Counted from the first letter of the stretch, positions 52,485 to 60,083 are shown. The stretch: DNA of 64,000 nucleotides from CAXBCP01 sp963974055 (GCA_963974055.1 CAXBCP010000009.1:1-64000), one strand, 5' to 3'. Translations and numbers: made by a program. Notes: generated by a model from the letters alone, not told the origin.

Positions 52485-55400
52485 GCCCACATCCTCCCCC
52501 TGCCGGATCGGCAAACGGCCCCTCTTCATCGATCCGGATCGTGCCGTGCTGATGATCGACCCGCACGCCGTTCTCGGTGCAGCCCGGCTCGTTCGTGCCG
52601 ATCGAGCCGCCTGTTATGCGTGACAGCGAGATAACCGAACCCGCGGGAAAGCTGCCGGTTTTATTGTCGAGTATCAGGTAGGGCGGACCGCCCGGAAACG
52701 TGCCGCCCGCGGCAAACCGGTTTCTGATCTGGGTCGTGCTGAACGGAATGAATCCGGACCGTGCGAAAAAGTCGACCAGCGCCACCGTTCCACCGTTCAC
52801 GGCAACACCGGTTTCGCTGTCCTCGGGCGGCAGGCTGACGAAGCTTTCGGTCGGCGGCGCAACGTTCGGCGGACCCAGCGCAATGGTCATGAACGGCGTG
52901 ACCGGTACCCCCTCGAACGGTCCGATTGAAATCGATGTACCGCTCCCCGCGCCGCCACCCTTGCCGTCCTTGTCCCTGTCGCCATCGCCGCCGGTCGTCG
53001 GGCGGGTTGTGGATGTCGGGCTTGCCGCCGGTTCTTCGGGTTTCTTCTCGTCCTTATCCTCGGCGCCCGCAGCCTTCGTCGCCCCGAGAAAAGCGATGGC
53101 GGCGGCATGTTCCTTGACGGAGCGCGACCCCGCCAATGGCGCATACTTGCCGGTCGGCACGAATTTCGGATCGAGCCCCCAACCGTCCATCGAATCCAGC
53201 TTGTACCCGGCGCCGCGCCAGGTCGCATAGAAATCGTTCAGATCGGTCACGTTCTCGATCGTGTGGATATTGCCGTCCGGCGTGAACACGGTCACCGGCC
53301 AGTCGGCCTTTTCAAGCACGTTGGCGAACCGGTTCGCCGGTCCGTGATGCACCACGTTGCCGCCTGCATAGCCGGTGTCTTTTACCCCGTCGTTCAGGGC
53401 GAGCATGGTGCCGCGTTCGTTTGCGGAGATCGTGCCGAGGTCCGGATCGAAGGCGCCGATCTCACCCGGTCCGTTTTTCGACCCCACGGCAAAAAGATCG
53501 TAATCCGCCGTGATCACGTCGCCGGTCTTCGGATCGGCGAGCACCATGATGGGCTTTCCGTCCGGGCCGTTGATGATCGACCCGTCCGGGCGTTTGGCCG
53601 GGATCGCCTGCGCGATCGCCGGCACGGCCTCGTGCCTTTCCCAGCCGGTTATTTTTCCGTCGGCATCCTTGATGGGGGTCTCGTAAGGCTTGCCGAGCGC
53701 CTTGTCGTTATACCCCTGGTATTGCCGCAGTGTATCGGGCGTCGGCGGCGTTTTTCCCGTGCCGAGCTTGCTGTATTTCGGGTCGACCGGGATCGTCCCG
53801 GCATGTTCGCCGAGATCGGCGCTCTTACCCTTGATGTTCATGCCCTTGGTAGCGAAGTTGCGCCGGATCAGGTCCGTCGAATGCGGGTTAACGGGGCGTA
53901 CCATGATGATTTCGTCACGCTTGCGTGCGACGTCGGAGAACGATTCCGCATGGCCCGGCGCCATGTTCGACTTGTTCTTCGCGGCGGTCCGCGCGCGGGT
54001 GAACAGGTCCGTTACCGCATCCTTCGCGCGGGTCAGCAGTCCGGGCGTGTCGCCCGCCGCCTTCGCCGCGTCGGCGGTCTTGCCGGCATCCGCCGTCTTG
54101 CCGGCATCCGCGGCGCCGGTGGCGACGCGGGTCGAGGGTGCGACGTCTTCGACCGCCTCCACGCCTTTGAGCAGTTTGGCGCCCTTGCCCATAAGCTGCA
54201 GCGCCGCTTCTTCGCCGCCGAGCACCGTAACCGTGCCGTAACCGAACTTCTCGAGCGCCTTTTTGTTATCGCCGGATGCCGCTGTCTTTTCGATTTCGCG
54301 GGTGGCCGTGGTTGCCAGCCGATCCGCCATATTGACAAGATCCTGGGCGATCTTGTCGCCTTCCGGATCGTTCGGATCGAAAAGCTTGCCGCCCTCGCGG
54401 ACGGCCTTTCGCAGCAGGTCGAGATTCTCTGTGCCGAAACGGTTGCTGTCGATACCGTAGGCGCGAAGGGCTTCCTCCGTCAGTTCGCCGCCGGTATCGC
54501 CGATCTCCTTGACGAGCTTGACCAGGTCCTTCAGCGCATCCCAGGTCGCCCGTCCGCCCCCCTTGGCATAGGCGCCGAACCGCAGTGAAAATTCGTACCA
54601 GGTAAGCTTGTCCTCCTTCATGTCGAGCAGGAAATCGTGGACCGATTCCCCGGTGACCCCGTTGAAGATACTTACGTGCTGGGTGTTCTTGGGCGCGCCG
54701 GTTGCGATCCTGCCGGCGCTGTCCACCGCCGACGCCACGGCCGTCTGATCGACCAGGCTGTCCCGGGCAGTGGACGATGTAACCGTTTCTCCGCGGGCAC
54801 GGGCATCCTTGCGGATCGCCGTGCGCACCTCGCCGGAGTTGGTATAGCCCATACCGTCGTCGCGGTTTTCCTGGAAAAAACCTTCGCGTGTCCGGGTCAG
54901 GCTGCGCAGGGTCTTGTTCTGGCTTTCTACGTAGCGCTCATGCGCTTCGATGATCTGCTGCTTGTCCTTCTCGAACTGGTCGGCAACCGTACCGAGACCC
55001 TGACGGCGGCGCTCGGCAATGTCCCTGTCGAGCTGGGCGACGCGCTGTTCGAAAATGCCCTGGGTCGCATCGATCTGCGCTCTCTGGGTTTCTATATCGC
55101 GAGTCAGATCGGTAACGATCGTGTTGCGCTTTTCGGTTTCCGCAGCGCGCAGCTTCGGATCGGCCTGCTTGATCTTGAGGATCAGCGTGTTGTTGTAGCT
55201 GGTGACATCCGCCCGCGTTTTCGCGAGCCCGGCTTCATAGGCAGCGAGCTCGCCGTTAAGGGTTTTGAGCGTCTTGTCGGCGGCTTCGATTTTTGCTTCG
55301 AGAAAATTCTCCCGCCGGTCGTTGGGGGCGAAGAAATTCAGGATGGATTCGCCGACGCCGGACGATTCCCGTGTCGTTTTCAGATTCGCATCGGCGATTT

Positions 55401-55638
55401 TCCTGTCGCGCTCGGCGGCGGCAATCCGGCGTTTGACCGCCAGAATATCCGCTTCGATTCCCCGAATCCGCGCCGTGTGCTGGCCGAGGGATTCCTGCAG
55501 CTGACGCCGCAATTCGTCGGCCGTCTGGCCGGCCGCGGGCGAGAACGGCGCGCCGGATATCGCCACCAGCAACAGCAGGGCGGATGCGCCGGCGCGCAGC
55601 GGTCCCCCCGAAAGGCAGGGGTCCAATCGTAGCCGCAT
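52465..55638 (-). CDS. Secreted coiled-coil protein with an edema factor/CyaA/ExoY-like (class II) adenylyl cyclase domain
   Basis: A 1057-residue exported protein. Domain order: signal peptide (1-37); long coiled coil (about 40-260); a linker with AGKTAD repeats; a domain at about 575-820 that matches the anthrax edema factor/Bordetella CyaA catalytic core; an acidic and Gly-rich linker; and a C-terminal region with Cys and His residues. Matching segments are VRPVNPHSTDLI (Arg581), ATKGMNIKGKSADLG with Lys598 and Lys605 spaced as the ATP-phosphate lysines, AGTIPVDPKYSKLG, ITADYDLFA with the metal DxD Asp712 and Asp714, and TGYAGGNVVHHGP with His765. The Glu and Asn that follow this His in CyaA and edema factor are not at the same positions. 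GGAGGG precedes ATG 55638, one base after the upstream stop. The function is inferred as an exported nucleotidyl cyclase or effector. Confidence 0.8.
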   Translation of the reverse strand: MRLRLDPCLSGGPLRAGASALLLLVAISGAPFSPAAGQTADELRRQLQESLGQHTARIRGIEADILAVKRRIAAAERDRKIADANLKTTRESSGVGESILNFFAPNDRRENFLEAKIEAADKTLKTLNGELAAYEAGLAKTRADVTSYNNTLILKIKQADPKLRAAETEKRNTIVTDLTRDIETQRAQIDATQGIFEQRVAQLDRDIAERRRQGLGTVADQFEKDKQQIIEAHERYVESQNKTLRSLTRTREGFFQENRDDGMGYTNSGEVRTAIRKDARARGETVTSSTARDSLVDQTAVASAVDSAGRIATGAPKNTQHVSIFNGVTGESVHDFLLDMKEDKLTWYEFSLRFGAYAKGGGRATWDALKDLVKLVKEIGDTGGELTEEALRAYGIDSNRFGTENLDLLRKAVREGGKLFDPNDPEGDKIAQDLVNMADRLATTATREIEKTAASGDNKKALEKFGYGTVTVLGGEEAALQLMGKGAKLLKGVEAVEDVAPSTRVATGAADAGKTADAGKTADAAKAAGDTPGLLTRAKDAVTDLFTRARTAAKNKSNMAPGHAESFSDVARKRDEIIMVRPVNPHSTDLIRRNFATKGMNIKGKSADLGEHAGTIPVDPKYSKLGTGKTPPTPDTLRQYQGYNDKALGKPYETPIKDADGKITGWERHEAVPAIAQAIPAKRPDGSIINGPDGKPIMVLADPKTGDVITADYDLFAVGSKNGPGEIGAFDPDLGTISANERGTMLALNDGVKDTGYAGGNVVHHGPANRFANVLEKADWPVTVFTPDGNIHTIENVTDLNDFYATWRGAGYKLDSMDGWGLDPKFVPTGKYAPLAGSRSVKEHAAAIAFLGATKAAGAEDKDEKKPEEPAASPTSTTRPTTGGDGDRDKDGKGGGAGSGTSISIGPFEGVPVTPFMTIALGPPNVAPPTESFVSLPPEDSETGVAVNGGTVALVDFFARSGFIPFSTTQIRNRFAAGGTFPGGPPYLILDNKTGSFPAGSVISLSRITGGSIGTNEPGCTENGVRVDHQHGTIRIDEEGPFADPAGGGCGHGKIFR
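54077..54112 (-). repeat. Two 18-base tandem repeats inside the cyclase-like gene
   Basis: Two copies of GTCTTGCCGGCATCCGC plus one differing base lie head to tail and encode the repeated hexapeptide AGKTAD in the linker before the cyclase domain. They suggest slippage-driven length variation of the linker. Confidence 0.7.
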
Positions 55639-55639
55639 C

Positions 55640-56746
55640 CTATCGACCCTCCGGCGGTTTCGCTTCGGACCCGGGCGGCCAGCCCCGCGGCTGAGGCCTG
55701 TTTTTTTCGGGATTATGTCCGAGCACCGCTTCCGCAACCGTCTTCATCGTCAGGAGTTCGGGGCCGGTCATCACCGACACTTCGGGCACGGTCGGCAGCC
55801 AGTCCCATTTTTCAGGCGCATTCAGGACATAGGGCGGCAATACTTTTTCAGTGAACCGGCGCGCGAGTCCGCGAAATTTCTCGGTGCAGTCCTCGCCCTT
55901 GTACTGTGCCGGCGGCTCGCCGAGGTTCCACCAGACTTCGCAGACGTCGGGTGTCGCCAGTTTCGACGGCCCGCCGCCATCGTCGGGCGGCGGCGGCGGC
56001 TTGAAATGCATGTGACCGGTTACGTTGTATGTGATCCGGGTCCCGATACAATCGGGGCCCCACGGGTGCCACAGCACCACCGTCCCCTTGACCGTGCCGA
56101 AATTCGGCTGGTGCATTTTCGGCGGCGGGAACATGCCGGCGGGGAATACAATCGGCCCGAAATCGACATGTCCCCAACCGGGTTCGCCCGGCAGACCGGT
56201 GCGAAGCGGCGGCGGCGGCGCGGCCGGGTATTTGACATCCCCCTGCACGATCGAGTCGCCGGGCGGCGCCAGATGAACGGCAGGAAACGTAACCGGCAGA
56301 CCGTTGACGAAAATGCCGACCGGCTGCGCTGTCTTGCAGCGGTTCGTGACCTTTATGGGGGCGACGAACTGGGCTTCGTAATATTTCTCGCCCCAGTCGA
56401 TGTCGCCGGTGCCGCTGGCAACCTGGGTCTGGTTAAGATTGCGGCCATGAGCGCCTTCCCATTTCGCGCCCGGGTCTTTCAGCGGATTTTTAAGCGGATG
56501 GTTCGGATCCAGCCGGGGGTCGTAATCGTCGCCCTTGCCGGCGGGGGATTTGACCTTGTCGCCGAAATCCGGAACGTCGCCCGGCTTGTAGGCATCGTCG
56601 GCGACGCCCTTCGGCGGCGGCCCGGCGGACCAGCCGACGAACTTGGTCTGGGCGACGGCACTCCCGGATATCGCGGCGGCGGCAAATACACCGCCAATAA
56701 ACATACCGACGGTCTTCAGCCCCAGTAGTCCCGCTCGTTTCTGCAC
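55640..56746 (-). CDS. Exported proline-rich protein, first gene of the cyclase operon
   Basis: A 368-residue protein with a signal peptide (VGMFIGGVFAAAAISGSAVAQ, cleavage near 33). The mature part is rich in Pro and Gly, with PPPPLRTGLPGEPGWGHVDF, a CKTAQPVGIFVNGLPVTFPA strand-like segment, ITYNVTGHMHFKPPPPP and a C-terminal PRGWPPGSEAKPPEGR. It suggests an extracellular or periplasmic beta-sandwich with extended linkers. I do not know the family. GTG 56746 was chosen since AGGGGGGG lies five bases upstream and it places a clean signal peptide at the start; the longer frame to 56950 crosses the promoter. Its stop TAG is followed by one base and the cyclase-like ATG. Confidence 0.65.
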   Translation of the reverse strand: MQKRAGLLGLKTVGMFIGGVFAAAAISGSAVAQTKFVGWSAGPPPKGVADDAYKPGDVPDFGDKVKSPAGKGDDYDPRLDPNHPLKNPLKDPGAKWEGAHGRNLNQTQVASGTGDIDWGEKYYEAQFVAPIKVTNRCKTAQPVGIFVNGLPVTFPAVHLAPPGDSIVQGDVKYPAAPPPPLRTGLPGEPGWGHVDFGPIVFPAGMFPPPKMHQPNFGTVKGTVVLWHPWGPDCIGTRITYNVTGHMHFKPPPPPDDGGGPSKLATPDVCEVWWNLGEPPAQYKGEDCTEKFRGLARRFTEKVLPPYVLNAPEKWDWLPTVPEVSVMTGPELLTMKTVAEAVLGHNPEKNRPQPRGWPPGSEAKPPEGR

Positions 56747-56834
56747 GAGTGCCCCCCCCTCACAACTCGTCCGGCGCGACATCTGCCGCAGGCCCCCTAC
56801 CGTTTCCCGCGGACCGCACCGGACGATCGGGAAA

Positions 56835-56864
56835 ATTATATGCAGAATTCTTCTCGTGTGTCGA
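56835..56864 (-). promoter_or_regulatory. Sigma-70-like promoter of the cyclase operon
   Basis: On the minus strand, TCGACA (56864-56859, one mismatch to TTGACA) is separated by 18 bases from a perfect TATAAT (56840-56835). The predicted transcript start lies about 80 bases before the GTG at 56746. Confidence 0.6.
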
Positions 56865-56982
56865 TTCGGTATCCTGCGGCCGGCATTGTTACAATATCCC
56901 GGAAAGACGGTGCCCGTGAATCGGTTCGCGAAATCCGCCTTTCCGTGCATCTTCCTGACACCGTTTCAGCGGGACCCCCATC

Positions 56983-57429
56983 GTGGAAAAACCGGACGAT
57001 ACAATCTTCGACGATGCCGCTTTTCATATCGGCGGCGACTGGCCGGCGAACCTGCCGCATTCGCAGGCCTATGTTCACACCGGGCTGTACCTCGCCTGGC
57101 TGATCGGCGCCGGATTGTGCAGCGCGCGCTTCGCCGAAGAGCATGCAGGCGACATCGCCGCGTTCGATGCCGGCGTCATCACCGGACCGGTATTGTTCGA
57201 ACGGGCCGGCGGCATCCTGTCTTCACACATGCTCTCGGCGGAAGGCGAAGCGTTTACGGCCGATTATTTCAACCTGGAGCATGGCGAATACCTGCGCGAT
57301 TACGGCGACGTCCTCGCCGATATCCAGGTCTCCGCCTACCATGTACCCGACACACCGGAATCGGCCCGCCGGATCGGCGAGCGTATCGGGCAGCGATATC
57401 GGTTATGGCGGGAAAAACAGACGGACTGA
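56983..57429 (+). CDS. Conserved hypothetical protein (DUF7832-like)
   Basis: A 148-residue soluble protein without signal peptide. It has an acidic opening (PDDTIFDDAAFHIGGDWP), a segment AYVHTGLYLAWLIGAGLCSA, then AFTADYFNLEHGEYLRDYG and a Tyr-rich end. The order resembles small immunity-like or DUF7832 proteins, but I am not certain of the family. The start is a GTG at 56983 and there is no strong ribosome-binding site. It diverges from the cyclase operon across 236 bases, so a functional link such as immunity or regulation is possible but not shown. Confidence 0.6.
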   Translation: MEKPDDTIFDDAAFHIGGDWPANLPHSQAYVHTGLYLAWLIGAGLCSARFAEEHAGDIAAFDAGVITGPVLFERAGGILSSHMLSAEGEAFTADYFNLEHGEYLRDYGDVLADIQVSAYHVPDTPESARRIGERIGQRYRLWREKQTD

Positions 57430-57536
57430 CATCGTCACGCATCTACCCCGACCCTGTTCGCCGCCTTCCACGACCGACACGATCGCGCTAGAAACGGGAT
57501 CATCAGGAATCCAGAACACACGGGGAGATATAGAAA

Positions 57537-58262
57537 ATGACCCAGGTCAGAGTGCCTTACGAATATGACGGCAGGGAATTCGAAGGAATGCTCGTCTATG
57601 ACGACAGCATCACCAAAAAGCGCCCGGCGATCCTGATGCAGCCCGACTGGCTCGGCGTCTGCGACCATTCGGCGGATATGGCGGCCCAGGCCGGCGGTTC
57701 CGATTTCGTGATGATGATCGCCGACATGTTCGGCAAGGGATATGGCGACGTAGAGCGCACCCAGGAAGAACTCGGCAAGATCGCCCGCGCGACGCGCAAC
57801 AACCTGCCCTTCGTCAAGGGCTGCGGCGCGGCGGCCTATGCGGCCCTGACCGCCGAGGCCGACCGGCTCGGCCTGATCGACACGAACCGCAAGGGCGCCA
57901 TCGGCTATTGCATGGGCGGCGGGTTCGTTCTCGAACAGGCGCGCGCCGGCGCCGACTTCAAGGGCGTCGTGGTTTTCCACGTCACCCTGCCGAACCCGGT
58001 CGACCCCGATGCGACGCCGGACTTCCGGGGACGCATCCTGGCGCTTCACGGCTCGGCGGATTCGATCACCCCGAAACCGCAGATGGATGCGCTCGAAGCG
58101 GAACTCACCGCGGCCGGGGCCGACTGGCAGCATTATAATTTCGGTCACGCGCTGCATTCGTTCTGCGTGCTCGGGGCGAATTCCGACACCCAGCGCTACG
58201 ATGACGCGCTGTGCAAGAAATCATACGGCTATATGAAGCAGTTCTTCGACGAAACGTTTTAA
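57537..58262 (+). CDS. Dienelactone hydrolase family protein
   Basis: A 241-residue alpha/beta hydrolase with the cysteine nucleophile at about Cys125 (AIGYCMGGGF), Asp at about 175 (HGSADSITPK) and a His near 204-207 (NFGHALHSF). It has AILMQPDWLG and KGYGDVERTQEELG, typical of genomic DLH-family members. Substrate unknown. It differs from the paralogue at 35107 by an RGR insertion and longer C-terminus. AGGG-type spacing before the ATG is weak. No neighbour suggests a specific pathway. Confidence 0.87.
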   Translation: MTQVRVPYEYDGREFEGMLVYDDSITKKRPAILMQPDWLGVCDHSADMAAQAGGSDFVMMIADMFGKGYGDVERTQEELGKIARATRNNLPFVKGCGAAAYAALTAEADRLGLIDTNRKGAIGYCMGGGFVLEQARAGADFKGVVVFHVTLPNPVDPDATPDFRGRILALHGSADSITPKPQMDALEAELTAAGADWQHYNFGHALHSFCVLGANSDTQRYDDALCKKSYGYMKQFFDETF

Positions 58263-58305
58263 CGCGGCGACCGGAAGCTTCCGGCCCGGCTAAAATACGC
58301 GCCGC

Positions 58306-58319
58306 TTGATCTGTATCAA
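58306..58319. promoter_or_regulatory. FNR/FixK/Anr-type binding site upstream of the Hsp20 gene
   Basis: TTGATCTGTATCAA matches the consensus TTGAT-N4-ATCAA without mismatch. Its centre is 88 bases before the Hsp20 start. A -10-like TTACCCT lies about 29 bases from the site centre, so activation at a class II position near -41 is possible. It implies oxygen-responsive control of the chaperone. Confidence 0.7.
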
Positions 58320-58399
58320 ATGCCGGACGATCAGGCGGCGTTACCCTCTTTTCATGAACATGGCGCGGTGTCGCCATTTACCCTGAAAGGAGGTCCATC

Positions 58400-58834
58400 A
58401 TGGTAGAAAAGTCCCACACGGCAACCGGCAGCGATTCCGGCTGGTGGCCCAGCATGTACGAACCGCTGCGGAATGTCGGGCGCAAGATCGCAGACTTTTT
58501 CGCACCCGAAGCCGATGCGTCCGCGACCGAGAACGCCTATGTCATCAATATCGAACTGCCCGGCGTCGAAGCGGCCAATGTCGATGTTTCGATCCACGAT
58601 CACATGCTGACCCTGAAAGGCGAAAAGAAATCGCAGCACGAGGAAAAGGGCAAAACCTATTTCTTCTCCGAGCGCCGCTACGGCTCGTTTCAGCGGTCGT
58701 TCCGTCTGCCGCCGGATGTCGACGAGGATAAAATATCCGCGGACTTCAAGGACGGGGTGCTGAGCATCAGCGTGCCCAGGCGCGGCACGGCCGAACAGAA
58801 AAAACAGAAGAAGATCGAGGTGAATTACATCTGA
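58400..58834 (+). CDS. Hsp20/alpha-crystallin family small heat-shock protein
   Basis: A 144-residue ATP-independent chaperone. The alpha-crystallin domain runs from about 40 to 130 with AYVINIELPGVEAANVDVSI, LKGEKKSQHEEKGKTYFF and SERRYGSFQRSFRLP, and ends in VLSISVPRRG. A short N-terminus with WWPSMYEPL and a Lys-rich tail complete the protein. AAAGGAGG precedes the ATG. The FNR-type site upstream suggests induction under low oxygen rather than, or in addition to, heat. A hairpin follows the gene. Confidence 0.93.
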   Translation: MVEKSHTATGSDSGWWPSMYEPLRNVGRKIADFFAPEADASATENAYVINIELPGVEAANVDVSIHDHMLTLKGEKKSQHEEKGKTYFFSERRYGSFQRSFRLPPDVDEDKISADFKDGVLSISVPRRGTAEQKKQKKIEVNYI

Positions 58835-58842
58835 CCGCCGGC

Positions 58843-58866
58843 GGCCCTGTCGAAGGTGACAGGGCC
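58843..58866. terminator. Hairpin between Hsp20 and GST genes, possible bidirectional terminator
   Basis: GGCCCTGTC and GACAGGGCC form a perfect nine-base-pair stem around the loop GAAGGT, with flanking CCGCC/GGCGG that could extend it with a bulge. It lies between the convergent Hsp20 and GST genes. There is no T-run. Confidence 0.55.
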
Positions 58867-58888
58867 GGCGGTATCGCTCACCGCCCGG

Positions 58889-59539
58889 TCACACGCCAGG
58901 CGGCGGGGCCGAGTCCCTTACCGACGGCACAAGCTGCATCCGGTCGAACCAGGCCGCAAGGTCGGGATACGTGTCGGCCCAGTCGAAATCGGGCAGCCGC
59001 GTTCTCACGTTCAGGGCGCAGAACAGCAGGAGCTGGACCAGGTTCAGCGGGCCGCCCAGCACGTCGTGCTCCGGCGCGCCCCGTACGATTTCGTCGAACA
59101 CACCGGCGAGGCGGTACGCGCGGCGCCGTTCATGGGCGATGATGCCGGGCGACTGTTCGCCCGCCGGGCGCACCAGTTCGCGGCCCCATACCGACACGCC
59201 GTCGAGCATGCTGCGCGCCGTCATCTCCAGCCGCCGGAAATCCCAGTAGCCCGCCTCGCCCGCCGCATCGAATGCCGGCCGGACGAAACGCCGCCGCCCG
59301 TCGCCGTCGGCGGCAAGGCGGTCGAGAAATTCGACGATCAGGTCGGTATCCTCGAACCCCGTGCCGTCGTCCGGCTGCAGGAAAGGCACCCGGCCGGACG
59401 GGTTGAAGGCAAGCATCGGGTCCTCCGCCTGCCGCGTCCGCGTCCAGACCAGATCGACCCGGTCGGCAAGGCCGAGTTCCAGCCGCACGATCAGGGCGAG
59501 CCGCGCATAGGGCGACGTGGGCGTGACATAAAGCTTCAT
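58889..59539 (-). CDS. Glutathione S-transferase
   Basis: A 216-residue cytosolic GST. The thioredoxin-like N-terminal domain opens KLYVTPTSPYARLALIV with the SPYA active-site region, has PFLQPDDGTGFEDTDLIVEF with the glutathione-binding segment, and is followed by an all-helical domain (LNLVQLLLFCALNVR). Substrate class cannot be named. I used ATG 59539, which gives the usual MKLYVTPTSPYA; the frame to 59584 adds 15 residues. It is followed by the deazaflavin-type nitroreductase gene upstream on the same strand (73-base gap). Confidence 0.88.
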   Translation of the reverse strand: MKLYVTPTSPYARLALIVRLELGLADRVDLVWTRTRQAEDPMLAFNPSGRVPFLQPDDGTGFEDTDLIVEFLDRLAADGDGRRRFVRPAFDAAGEAGYWDFRRLEMTARSMLDGVSVWGRELVRPAGEQSPGIIAHERRRAYRLAGVFDEIVRGAPEHDVLGGPLNLVQLLLFCALNVRTRLPDFDWADTYPDLAAWFDRMQLVPSVRDSAPPPGV

Positions 59540-59612
59540 GGCGGAATCATGCCCGCCGCGCCCGGCCGGCGCAATGCCGGGCAATGACGGGGCTACAACG
59601 CCCCGGCGCCGT

Positions 59613-60047
59613 TCAGGCGCGGGTCAGGATCACCAGCGGGATTTCGCGGTCGGCGGCGGCTTTTTCCTGGTAGTCGTCATAGGGCGGATAGATCGCCGCC
59701 ATCACCGGCCACAGCCGCGCCCGTTCCGCCGCGTCCGCCGTGCGCGCCGTCGCCGCGAACACCTCGTCCCCGACCTGCAGCTCGACCGAGGCGTTTTCCA
59801 GAATGTTGAAATACCAGCCCGGATGCGACGGCCGCCCGCCCTGCGACGCGATCACCATGTAGCTGTCGCCGTCGGTGCCGTAGATCAGCGGCGTCGTCCG
59901 CGCCGCGCCCGATTTGCGCCCCGTCGTGGTCAGCAGCAGGCAGGGAAAATGCCCCTTGCCGTCGAACCCGGTCCAGATATGCCCGTCCGCACCGTTCGAC
60001 GCGCGGTAGCGATCGACATGTTCTTTCGCGAAGGACGGTTGGGTCAT
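59613..60047 (-). CDS. Deazaflavin-dependent (F420/FMN) nitroreductase family protein
   Basis: A 144-residue split-barrel protein of the DDN family. Traits are HVDRYRASNGADGHIW, LLTTTGRKSGAARTTPLIY, SHPGWYFNILENASVELQVG and a late LPVMAAIYPPYDDYQ-like (WPVMAAIYPPYDDYQEKA). In actinobacteria these use F420; in Proteobacteria the cofactor is often unproven and may be FMN or haem-related. No signal peptide. It is 36 bases from tyrS on the same strand. Confidence 0.9.
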   Translation of the reverse strand: MTQPSFAKEHVDRYRASNGADGHIWTGFDGKGHFPCLLLTTTGRKSGAARTTPLIYGTDGDSYMVIASQGGRPSHPGWYFNILENASVELQVGDEVFAATARTADAAERARLWPVMAAIYPPYDDYQEKAAADREIPLVILTRA

Positions 60048-60083
60048 TGAAATTCCCCTGCCTCGGTTTTTGCGGGGACGATG

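Noticed and set aside
53107..54588. 493-codon open frame on the plus strand
   Set aside because: Antisense to the cyclase-like gene, whose frame shows the ordered edema factor-like motifs.
52465..55638. Interpretation as an RTX or Rhs/CDI polymorphic toxin
   Set aside because: No Ca-binding nonapeptide repeats, no YD repeats and no two-partner secretion domain; the cyclase-like domain is internal.
55639..55737. N-terminal extension of the cyclase-like gene
   Set aside because: The extra 33 residues are Arg-rich, overlap the upstream gene and lack a ribosome-binding site, while ATG 55638 has one and gives a signal peptide.
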